A stretch of 64,000 nt of DNA from Pseudolabrys taiwanensis (GTDB taxonomy: Bacteria > Pseudomonadota > Alphaproteobacteria > Rhizobiales > Xanthobacteraceae): NCBI RefSeq assembly GCF_003367395.1, contig NZ_CP031417.1, positions 1,860,001 through 1,924,000 on the forward strand, given 5' to 3'. Positions within the stretch are counted from its first letter, which is position 1. Each line of letters starts with the position of its first letter. A program made the position numbers and the translations under genes. Under the pieces are notes generated by a model, which saw only the letters and a program-made list of their open reading frames with translations, was not told where the DNA came from and did no database searches. Positions 29,867-39,400 of the stretch are shown piece after piece.

Positions 29867-31096
29867 TTACTTATCTGGCGACATCGGAATATCGACGCCG
29901 CCTTTTATGTGCTTGATCGGCCCGGCCGCACTCGGCATCACATCGAAGTCGAAGATGTCGGTCGGCAGCCACAACGTCGCGCAGGCATTGGGGATATCGA
30001 CCACGCCGGAGATGTGCCCCTGCACCGGCGCGGTGCCGAGGATGGCGTAGGCCTGCGCTTTCGTATAGCCGAACTTGGTCAGGTACTCGATGGCGTTCAA
30101 GCATGCCTGGCGATAGGCGATATGAACGTCGAGATAATATTGCTTGCCCCACTCGTCGACAGAGATGCCTTCGAAGATGAGGTAGTCGTTGTAGCTCGGC
30201 GTGATCGGCGACGGCTTGAAGATCGGGTTCTTGATGCCGTATTTCGACATGCCGTCCTTGATAATGTCGACCTTGATATGCAGCCAGCCGGCCATTTCGA
30301 TGGCGCCGCAGAAGGTGATCTCGCCGTCGCCCTGGCTGAAGTGCAGATCGCCCATCGACAGGCCGCCGCCGTTCACATACACGGGGAAGAAGATTTTCGA
30401 GCCGCGCGACAAATCCTTGATGTCGCAATTGCCGCCATGCTCGCGCGGCGGCACGGTGCGGGCGCCCTCCGCCGCGATCTTGTCCTTCACGGCGCCTGTG
30501 GCCTTACCGGCGTGCGTCGTTGCCGCGAAGGGCGGATTGGCGAGCGGCGGCACGCGCGCGGGATCGGTGGCGATGAAGTCGACCTCGCGCTTATTCCAGG
30601 TCTCGAGCAGCTTCGGATCGGGCAGACAGCCGATGAGGCCGGGATGGATCAGTCCGGCGAACTGCACGCCCGGCACGTGCCGCGAATGCGTATACACGCC
30701 GGAAATGTCCCAGATCGACTTCTGCGCCAGCGGGAAGTGGTCGGTGAGAAAGCCGCCGCCATTCTTCTTGGAGAAGAAGCCGTTAAAGCCCCACAGGCTC
30801 TCGGGCTTGGCGCCGACGTCGAGCAGATCGACGACCAAGAGGTCGCCAGGCTCGGCACCCTCGACGCCGATCGGGCCGGAGAGAAAGTGCACGATCGACA
30901 GGTCGATGTCGCGCACATCGTCGGCGGAGTCGTTGTTCTTGATGAAGCCGCCGGTCCAATCGTAGGTCTCGACGATGAAGTCGGAGCCGGGCTTGACCCA
31001 CGCCACCATCGGGATATCCGGATGCCAGCGATTATGGATCATCTCGTTCTTGTAAGGCGATTCAGTCAGATCGACTTTGATTAAGGTATCGGGCAT
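29867..31096 (-). CDS. fmdA: Formamidase (acetamidase/formamidase family)
   Basis: It hydrolyses formamide and other short amides to the acid and ammonia. The 409 residues match the FmdA length. Typical blocks include HNRWHPDIP, PGDLLVVDLLDVG, FHPGLIG-like IHPGLIGCLPDP and the strongly conserved GGNCDIKDLSRGSKIFFPV with GGLSMGDLHFSQGDGEI, which contain the acidic and Cys residues of the active site. The ATG at 31096 has GGAG six to ten bases upstream. It lies 82 bases downstream of urtE on the same strand, tying amide hydrolysis to the ABC transporter. Confidence 0.96.
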   Translation of the reverse strand: MPDTLIKVDLTESPYKNEMIHNRWHPDIPMVAWVKPGSDFIVETYDWTGGFIKNNDSADDVRDIDLSIVHFLSGPIGVEGAEPGDLLVVDLLDVGAKPESLWGFNGFFSKKNGGGFLTDHFPLAQKSIWDISGVYTHSRHVPGVQFAGLIHPGLIGCLPDPKLLETWNKREVDFIATDPARVPPLANPPFAATTHAGKATGAVKDKIAAEGARTVPPREHGGNCDIKDLSRGSKIFFPVYVNGGGLSMGDLHFSQGDGEITFCGAIEMAGWLHIKVDIIKDGMSKYGIKNPIFKPSPITPSYNDYLIFEGISVDEWGKQYYLDVHIAYRQACLNAIEYLTKFGYTKAQAYAILGTAPVQGHISGVVDIPNACATLWLPTDIFDFDVMPSAAGPIKHIKGGVDIPMSPDK

Positions 31097-31177
31097 TTTC
31101 TCCTGCTCCTTCGCGAAACCCGTTATGACCGGACGAAATTTGCGCCGCCCCCCCCAACAGGCCGCGACGCTTAGAAC

Positions 31178-31867
31178 TCAGACCGCCAGAAACCGCGCGA
31201 TCTCCGCTTCGTTCACCTCCGCGCGCGGCGTGGCGTGAACGAGCCGGCCGTTCTCCATCACCACGATGCGGTCCGCGACATCGAGGATGAAGCTCAGCAC
31301 CTGCTCGCAGACGACGATGCAGAGATTGCGCAACTGCCGGATATCCTTGAGGACCTTGGCGATGTCCTTGATGATCGACGGCTGGATGCCCTCGGTCGGC
31401 TCGTCGAGCAGCAGTATCTTCGGGTCGCTCGCGAGCGCGCGCGCGATCGCCAGTTGCTGCTGCTGCCCGCCGGACAGATTGCCGCCGCGGCGCTTGTCGA
31501 ACTCCCACAGGATCGGGAACAGGCTGTAGATTTCCTCCGGCACGTCGCTCTTGCCGGTGACGACGAGGCCGGTCTCGATGTTTTCGCGCACCGTCATGGT
31601 GCCGAAGATCTGCCGGCCCTGCGGCACGTAAGCGAGGCCGCGCGCGACGCGCTGGTGACTCGGCAGCACCGACACATCCTTGCCGTCGATGAGCACCTCG
31701 CCCGAGCGGCACGGGATGGTGCCGATCAACGACTTCATGAGCGTCGACTTGCCCATGCCGTTGCGCCCGACGACGGCGACGATCTCACCCGGCTGTACGG
31801 CGAGGTCGATGCCGTGCAGCACCTCGCTCTGGCCATAGGCGACGTTGAGATTCTTGATTTCGAACAT
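31178..31867 (-). CDS. urtE: Urea/short-chain amide ABC transporter ATPase UrtE
   Basis: One of two ATPases energising the Urt importer. The 229 residues of LivF type contain Walker A VGRNGMGKSTLMK, Q loop, signature LSGGQQQQLAIARAL and Walker B ILLLDEPTEGIQPS. The TEGIQPS and RGLAYVPQGRQIF blocks are characteristic of UrtE. It is the last of five urt genes, 12 bases after urtD, followed by fmdA. The linkage to fmdA rather than urease genes suggests the cargo is formamide or another short amide as well as, or instead of, urea. Confidence 0.95.
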   Translation of the reverse strand: MFEIKNLNVAYGQSEVLHGIDLAVQPGEIVAVVGRNGMGKSTLMKSLIGTIPCRSGEVLIDGKDVSVLPSHQRVARGLAYVPQGRQIFGTMTVRENIETGLVVTGKSDVPEEIYSLFPILWEFDKRRGGNLSGGQQQQLAIARALASDPKILLLDEPTEGIQPSIIKDIAKVLKDIRQLRNLCIVVCEQVLSFILDVADRIVVMENGRLVHATPRAEVNEAEIARFLAV

Positions 31868-31879
31868 GGCACGCTCCCG

Positions 31880-32626
31880 TCAGTGACCGAGATAGACTTC
31901 CTTGACCTTCGGATCGTGCTGGATCGTGTCCATGTCGCCCTCCGCCAGGATCTTTCCCTGGTGCAACACGGTGACGCGATGCGCGATGCTTTCGACGAAC
32001 TTCATGTCGTGCTCGATGACGATCACCGAGCGGTGCTTGATGATCTCGTTGAGCAGTTCCGCGGTCTTGACGCGTTCGGACACGCTCATGCCGGCGACAG
32101 GCTCGTCGAGCATCAGAAGCTCGGGATCCTGCATCAGCAGCATGCCGATCTCGAGCCACTGCTTCTGGCCATGACTGAGCGTTTCGGCGCGGCGGTCGAG
32201 CAGATCGGACAAGAAGATCATCTCGGCGATCTCGCGCACACGCTCGGTCACCTCCTCCGAGCGCTTCCAGAACAGCGCACCGGCGACGTTGCGGCCGTGC
32301 GGCATCGACAATTCGAGGTTCTCGAACACCGTGAGATCCTCGTAGATCGACGGGTTCTGGAATTTGCGGCCGATACCGCGCCGGACGATCTCGTACTCCT
32401 TGAGGCCGGTGATCTCTTGGTCTTTGAACTTGATCGAGCCATCGGAGACCTTGGTGCGGCCGCAGATCAGATCGAGCACCGTCGTCTTGCCGGCGCCGTT
32501 CGGGCCGATGATGACGCGCAGCTCGCCTTTGTCGATGTAGAGGTTGAGACCGTTCACCGCCTTGAAACCGTCGAAGGAAACCGTGACGTTTTCGAGCGCG
32601 AGCAGAAAATCCGTGCTGTTGGACAT
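31880..32626 (-). CDS. urtD: Urea/short-chain amide ABC transporter ATPase UrtD
   Basis: The second ATPase of the Urt importer, 248 residues of LivG type. Walker A is GPNGAGKTTVLDLICG, the LivG-type insert contains RRGIGRKFQNPSIYEDLTVFENLEL, the signature region is LSHGQKQWLEIGMLL (LSHGQ as usual in UrtD), and Walker B is LLMLDEPVAGMS. The C-terminus VKEVYLGH is the typical LivG ending. It is six bases downstream of urtC. Acts at the cytoplasmic face of the inner membrane. Confidence 0.96.
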   Translation of the reverse strand: MSNSTDFLLALENVTVSFDGFKAVNGLNLYIDKGELRVIIGPNGAGKTTVLDLICGRTKVSDGSIKFKDQEITGLKEYEIVRRGIGRKFQNPSIYEDLTVFENLELSMPHGRNVAGALFWKRSEEVTERVREIAEMIFLSDLLDRRAETLSHGQKQWLEIGMLLMQDPELLMLDEPVAGMSVSERVKTAELLNEIIKHRSVIVIEHDMKFVESIAHRVTVLHQGKILAEGDMDTIQHDPKVKEVYLGH

Positions 32627-32632
32627 CGGGCT

Positions 32633-33757
32633 TTACTCCGCGGGCGCCGGTTTCGGCAGCACGCCACCGCGCGCGCGGTCGTAACGGCCGATGAGCGGCA
32701 GGATCTGATCGGTGAACAGGCCGGCCAGGCCGCGCGGGAAGGCCAGCACCACCGCGATGAACAGGCCGCCCATGGCGAACAGCCACAGCTCGGGGAAGCT
32801 CTCGGAGAAGCTGGTCTTGGCCCAGTTGACGACGAGCGTGCCGACCACGGCGCCGACCAGCGAGTGACGGCCCCCGACCGCGCAGAAGATCACCATCTCG
32901 ATCGACGGCACGATGCCGACGAAGGACGGAGACATGAAGCCGACCTGCAGCGAGAACATCGCGCCGCCGATGGCGGCGATCGCCGAGGCGAGACAGAAGA
33001 TGAAGATCTTGAAGCTGGCGACGTCGTAGCCGGAGAAGCGAACGCGGTCCTCCTTGTCGCGGATCGCGACCAGCAGGCGGCCGAGCTTGGACCCGAGCAC
33101 GAAGCGCGCGAGGAACATCGTTCCGAGCAGGCACGCGCAGCAGACGAAGTAGAGGATGTATTTCGCGCCGTCGGTGCGGATGTCCCAGCCGAGCAAGGTG
33201 CGCAGGTCGGTGATGCCGTTGATGCCGCCGGTATACCCCTGCCGGCCGATGATCAGGATGGTCAGCACCGCCGCCACCGCCTGGGTGATGATGGCGAAGT
33301 AGACGCCGCCGACGCGCCGCTTGAACATCGCATAGCTGAGGATGAAGGCGGCGATCGCCGGGACCGCGATGACCGCGATCAAGGCAAAGGGCAGCGACTT
33401 GAACGGCACCCAGAAGAAAGGAAGCTCGGTGATCTGGTTCCAGTCCATGAAATCGGGGATGCCCGGCGTCGACTGGATCTTGGTGTTGGCGACGCTCGAG
33501 GCTTCGAGCTTGAGGAACATCGCCATGCAGTAGCCGCCGAGGCCGAAGAACACGCCCTGGCCGAGACTCAGGATGCCGGTATAGCCCCAGCACAGGACGA
33601 GCCCCACCGCGACAAAGGCATAAGTGAGATATTTTCCGACCAGGTTGAGACGGAAGATGTCGACCGTGAGCGGCAATACGACGATGATCAGGAGAGCGAT
33701 CAGCGCGAAGCCGACAAGTTCGAGATCAATTTTCTTGTTCTTGAGCATGAGCATCAC
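32633..33757 (-). CDS. urtC: Urea/short-chain amide ABC transporter permease UrtC
   Basis: An inner-membrane permease of the LivM family, 374 residues with about ten hydrophobic helices. Diagnostic segments are LCWGYTGILSLGQGVFFGLGGYCMAM and the EAA-like loop RDKEDRVRFSGYDVASFKIFIF. The long first loop (ANTKIQSTPGIPDFMDWNQI) is usual in UrtC. It begins one base after the urtB stop, so expression is likely translationally coupled. Together with UrtB it forms the channel. Confidence 0.96.
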   Translation of the reverse strand: MMLMLKNKKIDLELVGFALIALLIIVVLPLTVDIFRLNLVGKYLTYAFVAVGLVLCWGYTGILSLGQGVFFGLGGYCMAMFLKLEASSVANTKIQSTPGIPDFMDWNQITELPFFWVPFKSLPFALIAVIAVPAIAAFILSYAMFKRRVGGVYFAIITQAVAAVLTILIIGRQGYTGGINGITDLRTLLGWDIRTDGAKYILYFVCCACLLGTMFLARFVLGSKLGRLLVAIRDKEDRVRFSGYDVASFKIFIFCLASAIAAIGGAMFSLQVGFMSPSFVGIVPSIEMVIFCAVGGRHSLVGAVVGTLVVNWAKTSFSESFPELWLFAMGGLFIAVVLAFPRGLAGLFTDQILPLIGRYDRARGGVLPKPAPAE

Positions 33758-33758
33758 A

Positions 33759-34682
33759 TCACCTTCTGACCTTGAGGACGAACAGGCCCTGCGGCCGCAG
33801 CATCAAGAGACCGATGACGAACAGGAGCGTCAGCACCTTCGCCATCGAGCCGGTGAGGAAGAACTCCAGCGTCGACTGCGACTGCGAGATGGTGAACGCC
33901 GAGGCGATGGTGCCGAGCAGGCTCTGCGCGCCGCCGAACACCACGACGAGGAAGGTGTCGACGATGTAGAGCTGGCCGGCGGTCGGCCCGGTCGAGCCGA
34001 TCATCGTGAAGGCCGAGCCGGCGATGCCGGCGATACCGCAGCCGAGGCCGAAGGTGAGCCGGTCGACGCGCCGGGTATCGATGCCGGCGGCGCCGCTCAT
34101 GGTGCGGTTGGCGACCACGGCGCGCACCTGCAGGCCCCAGCGCGAGCGGAACAGCAGCAAGGCCACCACGCCGGTGATGATGAGCGTGAGCCCCATCACG
34201 AACAGGCCATTGATCTGCACTTCGATGACGTCGGTCACCGACAGGGCGCCCATCATCCAATCGGGGAGTTGCACGCCGACCTCGCGCGCACCGAAGATGG
34301 AGCGGAAGGCCTGCTGCATGATGAGGCTGAGGCCCCAGGTCGCGAGCAAGGTATCCAGCGGTCGCGCATAGAGATGGCGGATCAGAAGCCATTCGGTCGC
34401 CAGCCCCAGCGCGCCAGATACGATGAAGGCGACGGCCATGGCGACGAAGAAGTAGGCCGGGTAACCGGCGGGCAGATAGGTCTGGAAGACGTGCGACGTC
34501 AGGTAGGTCATGTAAGCGCCGAGGATCATGAATTCCCCGTGCGCCATGTTGATCACGCCCATCTGGCCGAAGATGATGGCGAGGCCGAGCGCCATCAGCA
34601 CGAACACCGAGAACAGGATCAGGCCGGCGAAAGCCTGCATCGCAAAGATCGAACCGAGCTCGCCGAGCGAATAGCCGAACAT
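33759..34682 (-). CDS. urtB: Urea/short-chain amide ABC transporter permease UrtB
   Basis: An inner-membrane permease of the LivH family, 307 residues with about eight helices. Landmarks: LGLAIIFGQMGVINMAHGEFMILGAYMTY near the N-terminus and the loop VVANRTMSGAAGIDTRRVDRLTFGLGCGIAG, both typical of UrtB. The ATG at 34682 was chosen; the frame is open nine codons earlier but the family starts at this point. About 100 bases separate it from urtA. The protein length (307) corresponds to short UrtB proteins without the N-terminal periplasmic extension seen in some relatives. Confidence 0.96.
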   Translation of the reverse strand: MFGYSLGELGSIFAMQAFAGLILFSVFVLMALGLAIIFGQMGVINMAHGEFMILGAYMTYLTSHVFQTYLPAGYPAYFFVAMAVAFIVSGALGLATEWLLIRHLYARPLDTLLATWGLSLIMQQAFRSIFGAREVGVQLPDWMMGALSVTDVIEVQINGLFVMGLTLIITGVVALLLFRSRWGLQVRAVVANRTMSGAAGIDTRRVDRLTFGLGCGIAGIAGSAFTMIGSTGPTAGQLYIVDTFLVVVFGGAQSLLGTIASAFTISQSQSTLEFFLTGSMAKVLTLLFVIGLLMLRPQGLFVLKVRR

Positions 34683-34785
34683 CGCACCACTCCGTTCGCG
34701 CCGGAGCATGCCGGCACGTCATGGAATTTCGAATGAGAGGTGGCTGCGTCCCGGCTGCGTCGGGCCGGGACGCCGGAGCCGGTCC

Positions 34786-36054
34786 TTACTGGTAGCCCTT
34801 CGGGAACGGATTGGGCTCGACCAGATTCGCGGTCTCGTAGATGAGGTCGTACTGGCCGTCGGCGCGGGCTCGGCCGACGCGGGTCTTCGACCACAGGTGA
34901 TGGTTTTCGTGGATCTTCACGTAACCTTCCGGTGCGCCGGTGAACTCCACGCCCGGCGAGGCGGCCGCGATCTTGTCGATATCGAAAGAGCCGGCCTTTT
35001 CGACGGTGAGCTTCCACAGCCAGGGGCCGAGGTAAGCGGCCTGCGTCACGTCGCCGATCACCGTCTTGTCGCCCCACATCTTGTGGAACGCCGCAACGAA
35101 CTTCTCGTTGTTCGGGTTCTTGAGCGACTGGAAGTACTTCATGCAGGCATAGGCGCCGGCGATGTTCTCGCCGCCGATGCCGTCGATCTCGTCCTCGGTG
35201 ACCGAGATGGTCAGCAAGGTCTGCTTCGACAGGTCGATGCCCGCCGCCTTGAGCTGCTTGTAGAAGGCGACGTTCGAGCCGCCGACGATGATGGCGTAGA
35301 TCACGTCGGGCTTGGTGAGCTTGATCTTGTTGATCACCGAGTTGAACTGGGTGTGGCCGAGCGGGAAGTACTCCTCGCCCACGACCTTCGTGCCCTTCAT
35401 GAAGTTTTCGATGTGCTTGCGCGCGATCTTGTTCGAGGTGCGCGGCCAGATGTAATCGGAGCCGAGCAGATAGAAGGTCTTGGCGCCCTTCTCCTTCGTC
35501 ACCCAATCGAGACCGGCGATGATCTGCTGCGTCGCCTCCTGACCGGTGTAGATGACGTTCTTGGACTGCTCGAGCCCTTCGTAGAAGGTCGGGTAATACA
35601 GCATGCCGTTATACTGCTCGAACACGGGCAGCACGGCCTTGCGCGAGGCGGAGGTCCAGCAGCCCATCACCGATGCGCATTTGTCCTGCACCAGAAGCTT
35701 CTTCGCCTTCTCGGCGAAGGTCGGCCAGTCCGACGCGCCGTCCTCCTGAATGAATTTAATCTTGCGGCCGAGCACGCCGCCGGCCGCGTTGATCTGCTCG
35801 ATAGCCAGTTTCTCGGCCTGCACCGAGCCGGTCTCCGAGATGGCCATCGTGCCGGTTACCGAGTGCAGAATGCCGACGGTGACTTCGGTGTCGGTGACCG
35901 CAAGGCCGGTCGTGTTAACCTTGGCGGTCGGGAACGCTTGTGCGAGCGCCTGCGGTGCGACCAGCGCCGCGGCGGAGAGTGCAGCCGTGCCGGCCAGCAG
36001 TTGGCGGCGGGAGAGCGATGGACCCGAAAGCCGTCCTTTTTCTTCGAATGACAT
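34786..36054 (-). CDS. urtA: Urea/short-chain amide ABC transporter binding protein UrtA, Tat signal
   Basis: The periplasmic receptor of the Urt importer, 422 residues. A twin-arginine signal is visible (SLSRRQLLAGTAALSAAALVAPQALAQ). The mature protein is a type I periplasmic binding protein with TEVTVGILHSVTGTMAISETG at the ligand-facing start and EINAAGGVLGRKI-like and YNGMLYYPTFYEGLEQSKNVIYTGQEATQQ blocks of the UrtA/FmdD/AmiC branch. The ATG at 36054 precedes the Tat motif; the frame is open 69 codons further with no support. It is first in urtABCDE-fmdAB and diverges from the NCS1-kinase gene. Confidence 0.95.
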   Translation of the reverse strand: MSFEEKGRLSGPSLSRRQLLAGTAALSAAALVAPQALAQAFPTAKVNTTGLAVTDTEVTVGILHSVTGTMAISETGSVQAEKLAIEQINAAGGVLGRKIKFIQEDGASDWPTFAEKAKKLLVQDKCASVMGCWTSASRKAVLPVFEQYNGMLYYPTFYEGLEQSKNVIYTGQEATQQIIAGLDWVTKEKGAKTFYLLGSDYIWPRTSNKIARKHIENFMKGTKVVGEEYFPLGHTQFNSVINKIKLTKPDVIYAIIVGGSNVAFYKQLKAAGIDLSKQTLLTISVTEDEIDGIGGENIAGAYACMKYFQSLKNPNNEKFVAAFHKMWGDKTVIGDVTQAAYLGPWLWKLTVEKAGSFDIDKIAAASPGVEFTGAPEGYVKIHENHHLWSKTRVGRARADGQYDLIYETANLVEPNPFPKGYQ

Positions 36055-36083
36055 GCGACGCCTCTGTCGAAATGAATTGACCC

Positions 36084-36102
36084 CATGGAGCCGAACTCCA
36101 TG
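36084..36102. promoter_or_regulatory. Inverted repeat CATGGAG-N5-CTCCATG in the urtA leader
   Basis: A perfect 7-bp inverted repeat lies 30-48 bases before the urtA start. It could be an operator or an mRNA hairpin near the ribosome binding region. Confidence 0.5.
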
Positions 36103-36136
36103 TTGAAAAAGCTGACTGACAATGATGCAATGCAGC

Positions 36137-36167
36137 ATACGTCGATTGACGTATATGGCTACGTCAA
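36137..36167. promoter_or_regulatory. Candidate response-regulator operator (TACGTCAA-type half-sites)
   Basis: ATACGTC-GATT-GACGTAT is a perfect 7-bp inverted repeat (36137-36154), and a further half-site TACGTCAA follows at 36160-36167 in direct orientation to the left arm. Three half-sites in 31 bases, about 85-115 bases before urtA and 240-270 before the kinase gene, suit a dimeric NarL/FixJ-type regulator such as the LuxR-HTH response regulator encoded at 39777. This is inference. Confidence 0.55.
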
Positions 36168-36403
36168 AGCGCGCACCAAGATGCTTGGGAAGTGGGGGCT
36201 TCTTGAACGCACCAGCCGGGGGACCCCCGGCACATGATGTGGCGGCGCTGCTGCAGCGCACCTGTCTCCTCCCGGAGGCGGGTCGGGCGGCGGGTTGCCT
36301 AATGCGGTGGCAGAACGCCGAATAATAAAGGTTTCAAAGGGAGAACGGCCAACATGGGGGAGAGAGCGTCGGACCAGGCAGGCACTTAACCAGGCTGGTG
36401 AAC

Positions 36404-39400
36404 ATGACTGCGCAGCAAAGAATCGTGCGAATTCGGCGCAGCTATAACCAATGGGTCGCCAACCAGACCTTGGAAGATTATGCGCTGCGCTTCACCGCCA
36501 AGAGCGCCCGCCGCTGGTCGAGCTTCCGGGTTGCCAATACCGCCATCGGCGCCATCTCGTTCCTCGCTCTCGAAGCCATCGGCGGCGCCCTCACCGTCAA
36601 ATACGGCTTCACCAACGCGACCAGCGCCATCCTCGTGGTCGGCACCATCATCTTTCTCACCGGCCTGCCGATCGCCTACTACGCCTCCAAATACGGCGTC
36701 GACATCGACCTCCTCACGCGCGGCGCCGGCTTCGGCTATATCGGCTCCACCATCACCTCCCTGATCTACGCGTCCTTCACGTTCATTTTCTTTGCCATCG
36801 AAGCGGCAATCATGTCGCTGGCGCTTGAGCTCTGCTTCGGCATTCCCCTGTCGGTCGGCTACGTCATCAGCTCGCTGGTCGTCATTCCTCTGGTGACGCA
36901 CGGCATCACCTTCATCAGCCGGCTTCAGCTATGGACGCAGCCGATCTGGCTCGCGCTGCACTTCCTTCCCTTCGCCTTCATCGCCGCGGCCGACTGGCCG
37001 GCCTTCGCCGAATGGACACGCTATGCCGGCACACCGGGCCAGGGCTCCGACCATTTCAGCCTCGTCTTGTTCGGCGCCGGCGCCACCGTCGTGTTCTCGC
37101 TGGTGGCTCAGATCGGCGAACAGGTCGACTTCCTGCGCTTCCTGCCGGCCAAGCCCTGCGGCAAGCGCGGCGGATGGTGGACCGCCAACCTGCTGGCGGG
37201 ACCCGGCTGGATCGTACCGGGCATTCTCAAAATGCTCGCCGGCTCCTTCCTCGCCTTTCTCGCCGTGCGGCAGATGGTGCCACCGGACCGCGCCGCCGAA
37301 CCGACGCAAATGTATCTCGTCGCGTTCCAGTACGTGTTTTCCTCGCCGAGCGCGGCGCTGGTGTTCACCGGCGCCTTCGTCATCGTCTCGCAGATCAAGA
37401 TCAACGTCACCAACGCCTATGCCGGCTCGATCGCCTGGTCGAACTTCTTCTCCCGGCTGACGCACAGCCACCCCGGCCGAGTCGTCTGGCTGGTGTTCAA
37501 CGTCGTCATCGCGCTCCTTCTGATGGAGCTCGGCATCTTCAAGGCGCTGGAACACATCCTCGGTCTCTATTCGCTGGTCGCCATCGGCTGGGTCGGCTCG
37601 CTCGTCGCCGACCTCGTGATCAACAAGCCGTTGGGCCTGAGCCCGCCAATGATCGAGTTCAAGCGCGCGCATCTCTACGACATCAATCCGGTCGGCGTCG
37701 GCGCCATGCTGCTCGCGACGCTGTCGGGCATCGCCTGCATGTTCGGCCTCTTCGGTGAGACGTTGGAGCCGCTCGCGCCCTTCGTCGCACTGGCCGTCAC
37801 TTTCGTCGCGGCACCGGCCATCGCTTGGATCACCGGCGGGCAGTACTACATCGCCCGGCCGCCGCGACGAGATTGGGCCGGCCAACTATCGATCCGCTGC
37901 GCGATCTGCGAACATACCTTCGAAGCCGAGGACATGGCGCATTGCCCGGCCTATTCCGGCCCGATCTGCTCGCTGTGCTGCTCGCTGGAGACGCGCTGCC
38001 GCGACAGCTGCAAGCCGCACGCGCGGCTCGCCAACCAGACGGTCGCGATACTCGACAAGCTCATGCCGCCTTGGGTGCTGCGGACGCTCAACACCGACGT
38101 CGGGCACTACAGCGGCGTGCTGTCGCTGTTTGCCGGCGTCATCGGCCTGGTGCTGTTGTTCGTGTATTTCCAAGTGTCGTTCGATCCCTTCGTCAACAAG
38201 ACGATCCTCAGATCGACCCTGTGGACGGTGTTCTTCATCCTCACCATCGTCGGCGGTATCGCCGCCTGGCTGTTCGTGCTGGCGCACGACAGCCGGCGCG
38301 TCGCCGAGGAGGAAACCCGCCGACAGACCGAACTGCTGATGCGTGAAATCGAGGCGCATCGGCGCACGGACGCCAAGCTGCAGAAGGCGAAGGAAGTCGC
38401 CGAGGCGGCCAACAACGCCAAGAGCCGGCACGTGGCCGGGCTGAGTCACGAGCTTCGCACGCCGCTGAACTCGATCCTGGGCTACGCGCGCATCCTCGAG
38501 CGCGATCCCGACATGCCGCGCCGGCGCGTCGACGCGCTCAAAGTCGTGCGCCGCAGCGCCGAGCATCTGTCCGGCCTGATCGACGGCCTCCTCGACATCT
38601 CCAAGATCGAGGCCGGCCGCTTCCACCTCAACCGCAATGAAGTGGCCTTCGCCGAATTCATTGCCCAGGTCGTCGACATGTTCCGCCTGCAGGCGCACGC
38701 CAAAGGCATCGACTTCCACTTCGTGCCGGCCAAGAACATGCCGGCCGTCGTCTACACCGACGAGAACCGGCTGCGGCAGATCCTGATCAATCTCCTGTCC
38801 AACGCCATCAAGTTCACCGACCGAGGCCAGGTGACGCTGCGGATCACCTACCGCAACCAGGTCGCGCGTTTCGACATCGATGACACCGGCATCGGTATCG
38901 ACGAGGACGACATCGAGCGCATTTTCCAGCCATTCGAGCGCGCCCACTCGCCCCACCTCGGCACGACGACCGGTACCGGTCTCGGCCTCACCATCACCAA
39001 GCTCCTGGTCGAAACCATGGGCGGCCAGATCACCGTCGACAGCACGCCCCGCAGCGGCAGCACGTTCTCCGTCAAGCTGCTTCTGTCGGAAGTGGCACGG
39101 CCGCGCATCGCATCGACGATCGAAGACCAAGTGCGCGGTTATGCCGGCCCACGCCAGACCGTTCTCGTCGTCGACGACAACCACACCCAGCGCGAACTGA
39201 TCGAAGAGCTGCTACGCCCGCTCGGCTTCGTCGTCATCGCGGCGGCGAGCGGCGTCGATGCGCTAGCTCTGGTCGCGCATACGGCGCCGGATCTCGCCCT
39301 CGTCGACGTGTCGATGCCGGACATGGACGGCTGGGACCTGACGACGCGGCTGCGCAAGATATTACCTGAGCGCTGTGCCATCATCATGCTCTCGGCGCTG

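Larger units (their letters stand above)
36055..36403. promoter_or_regulatory. Divergent control region between urtA and the NCS1-kinase gene
   Basis: No gene is visible in these 349 bases. They must carry promoters for urtABCDE-fmdAB (leftward) and the sensor kinase operon (rightward). Three inverted repeats stand out: 36084-36102, 36137-36154 and a GC-rich one at 36215-36231 (GCCGGGGG-A-CCCCCGGC). The first two are listed separately. Confidence 0.7.

Noticed and set aside
31235..33769. A very long plus-strand open frame opposite urtC, urtD and urtE
   Set aside because: It is the complement of well-matched ABC genes, its composition is Asp/Glu/His/Arg-rich without any domain, and open antisense frames are common in GC-rich genomes.
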